In this document: positions 63,935-64,000 of the stretch, piece after piece
Layout: each line of letters begins with the position of its first letter
Numbering within the stretch: position 1 is the stretch's first letter
Source of the DNA: Lasiosphaeris hirsuta
Lineage: Eukaryota; Ascomycota; Sordariomycetes; Sordariales; Lasiosphaeriaceae
Length of the DNA stretch: 64,000 nucleotides
Reading direction: 5' to 3'
Assembly: GCA_030549175.1 (NCBI GenBank)
Contig: JAUKUA010000003.1
Coordinates: forward strand, 930,001 to 994,000
The notes under the pieces: model-generated
Databases searched by the model: none
Seen by the model: only the letters and a program-made list of their open reading frames with translations
Told to the model about the DNA's origin: nothing
Position numbers and translations under genes: made by a program

Positions 63935-64000
63935 CGAAGGGGTATTTCCTTTTCACGAGCGTATTAACATGAGCAGGTCATTGCAGTGGGTGTGAATCAG

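Noticed and set aside
1..64000. CRISPR arrays, rRNA genes and tRNA genes
   Set aside because: No spaced identical repeats of CRISPR type, no rRNA core sequence and no convincing tRNA box A/box B pair were noticed; a dedicated tRNA scan was not possible.

Overview
The window is nuclear DNA from a filamentous ascomycete, most likely a Pezizomycotina/Sordariomycete-type genome. The support is short spliceosomal introns of about 50-90 bp with GTAAGN/GTGAGN donors, and families typical of these fungi: a HET-domain protein, a Clr5-ankyrin protein, HeLo-type kinase-like proteins, an HNH_2 nuclease and a DUF7924-like nuclease. Several dead genes carry nonsense codons of the CAG->TAG, CAA->TAA and TGG->TAG kind, the signature of repeat-induced point mutation (RIP). 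I cannot name the species.

Layout. (1) 1-22.6 kb is mostly GC-rich and holds conserved housekeeping-style genes: a small NAD(P)-binding protein (208-1057 -), an SH3 protein (5993-6609 +), a dynamin-family GTPase (7061-9805 -), a GT4 glycosyltransferase (11068-12594 -), an extended UDP-glucose 6-dehydrogenase (14630-16905 +) and a polytopic membrane protein (19753-21493 -). Between them lie broken genes: a diverged tandem pair (1671-4170), a HET C-terminus relic (17.2-17.5 kb) and a HAD phosphatase pseudogene (18.2-18.9 kb). (2) 22.6-26.8 kb is AT-rich, repeat-derived and mutated, ending in a heavily interrupted HNH nuclease gene. (3) 27.4-31.6 kb holds three hypothetical or papain-like genes. 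(4) 32.1-42.4 kb is a second mutated block. It contains four recognisable dead genes side by side: a HeLo-kinase-like protein, a Ser/Thr protein kinase, a P-loop GTPase and a membrane-anchored unknown. (5) 42.4-57.7 kb is an accessory region flanked and cut by inverted repeats. It carries an intact HET gene, a coiled-coil gene, a four-exon unknown gene, a DUF7924-like nuclease gene, a MITE and several relics. (6) 57.9-64 kb holds a decayed Clr5-ankyrin gene, a decayed DUF7580-like gene and an internally deleted medium-chain dehydrogenase.

How the parts fit. The divergent GT4 transferase and UDP-glucose dehydrogenase could supply and use UDP-glucuronate, which is the most concrete pathway hypothesis here. 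The accessory half is rich in families linked to fungal self/non-self recognition and regulated cell death (HET, HeLo, kinase-like, AIG1-like GTPase, Clr5-ankyrin). Most are inactivated, so this looks like an incompatibility or immune-type island at a late stage of decay by transposon insertion and RIP. Two families of inverted repeats lie in interleaved order (32.2/55.8 kb and 42.5/57.5 kb), so they are dispersed elements or products of rearrangement rather than the ends of one simple transposon.

Exon boundaries were placed by eye from reading frames and splice consensus. Family names come from motif recognition, not database searches.
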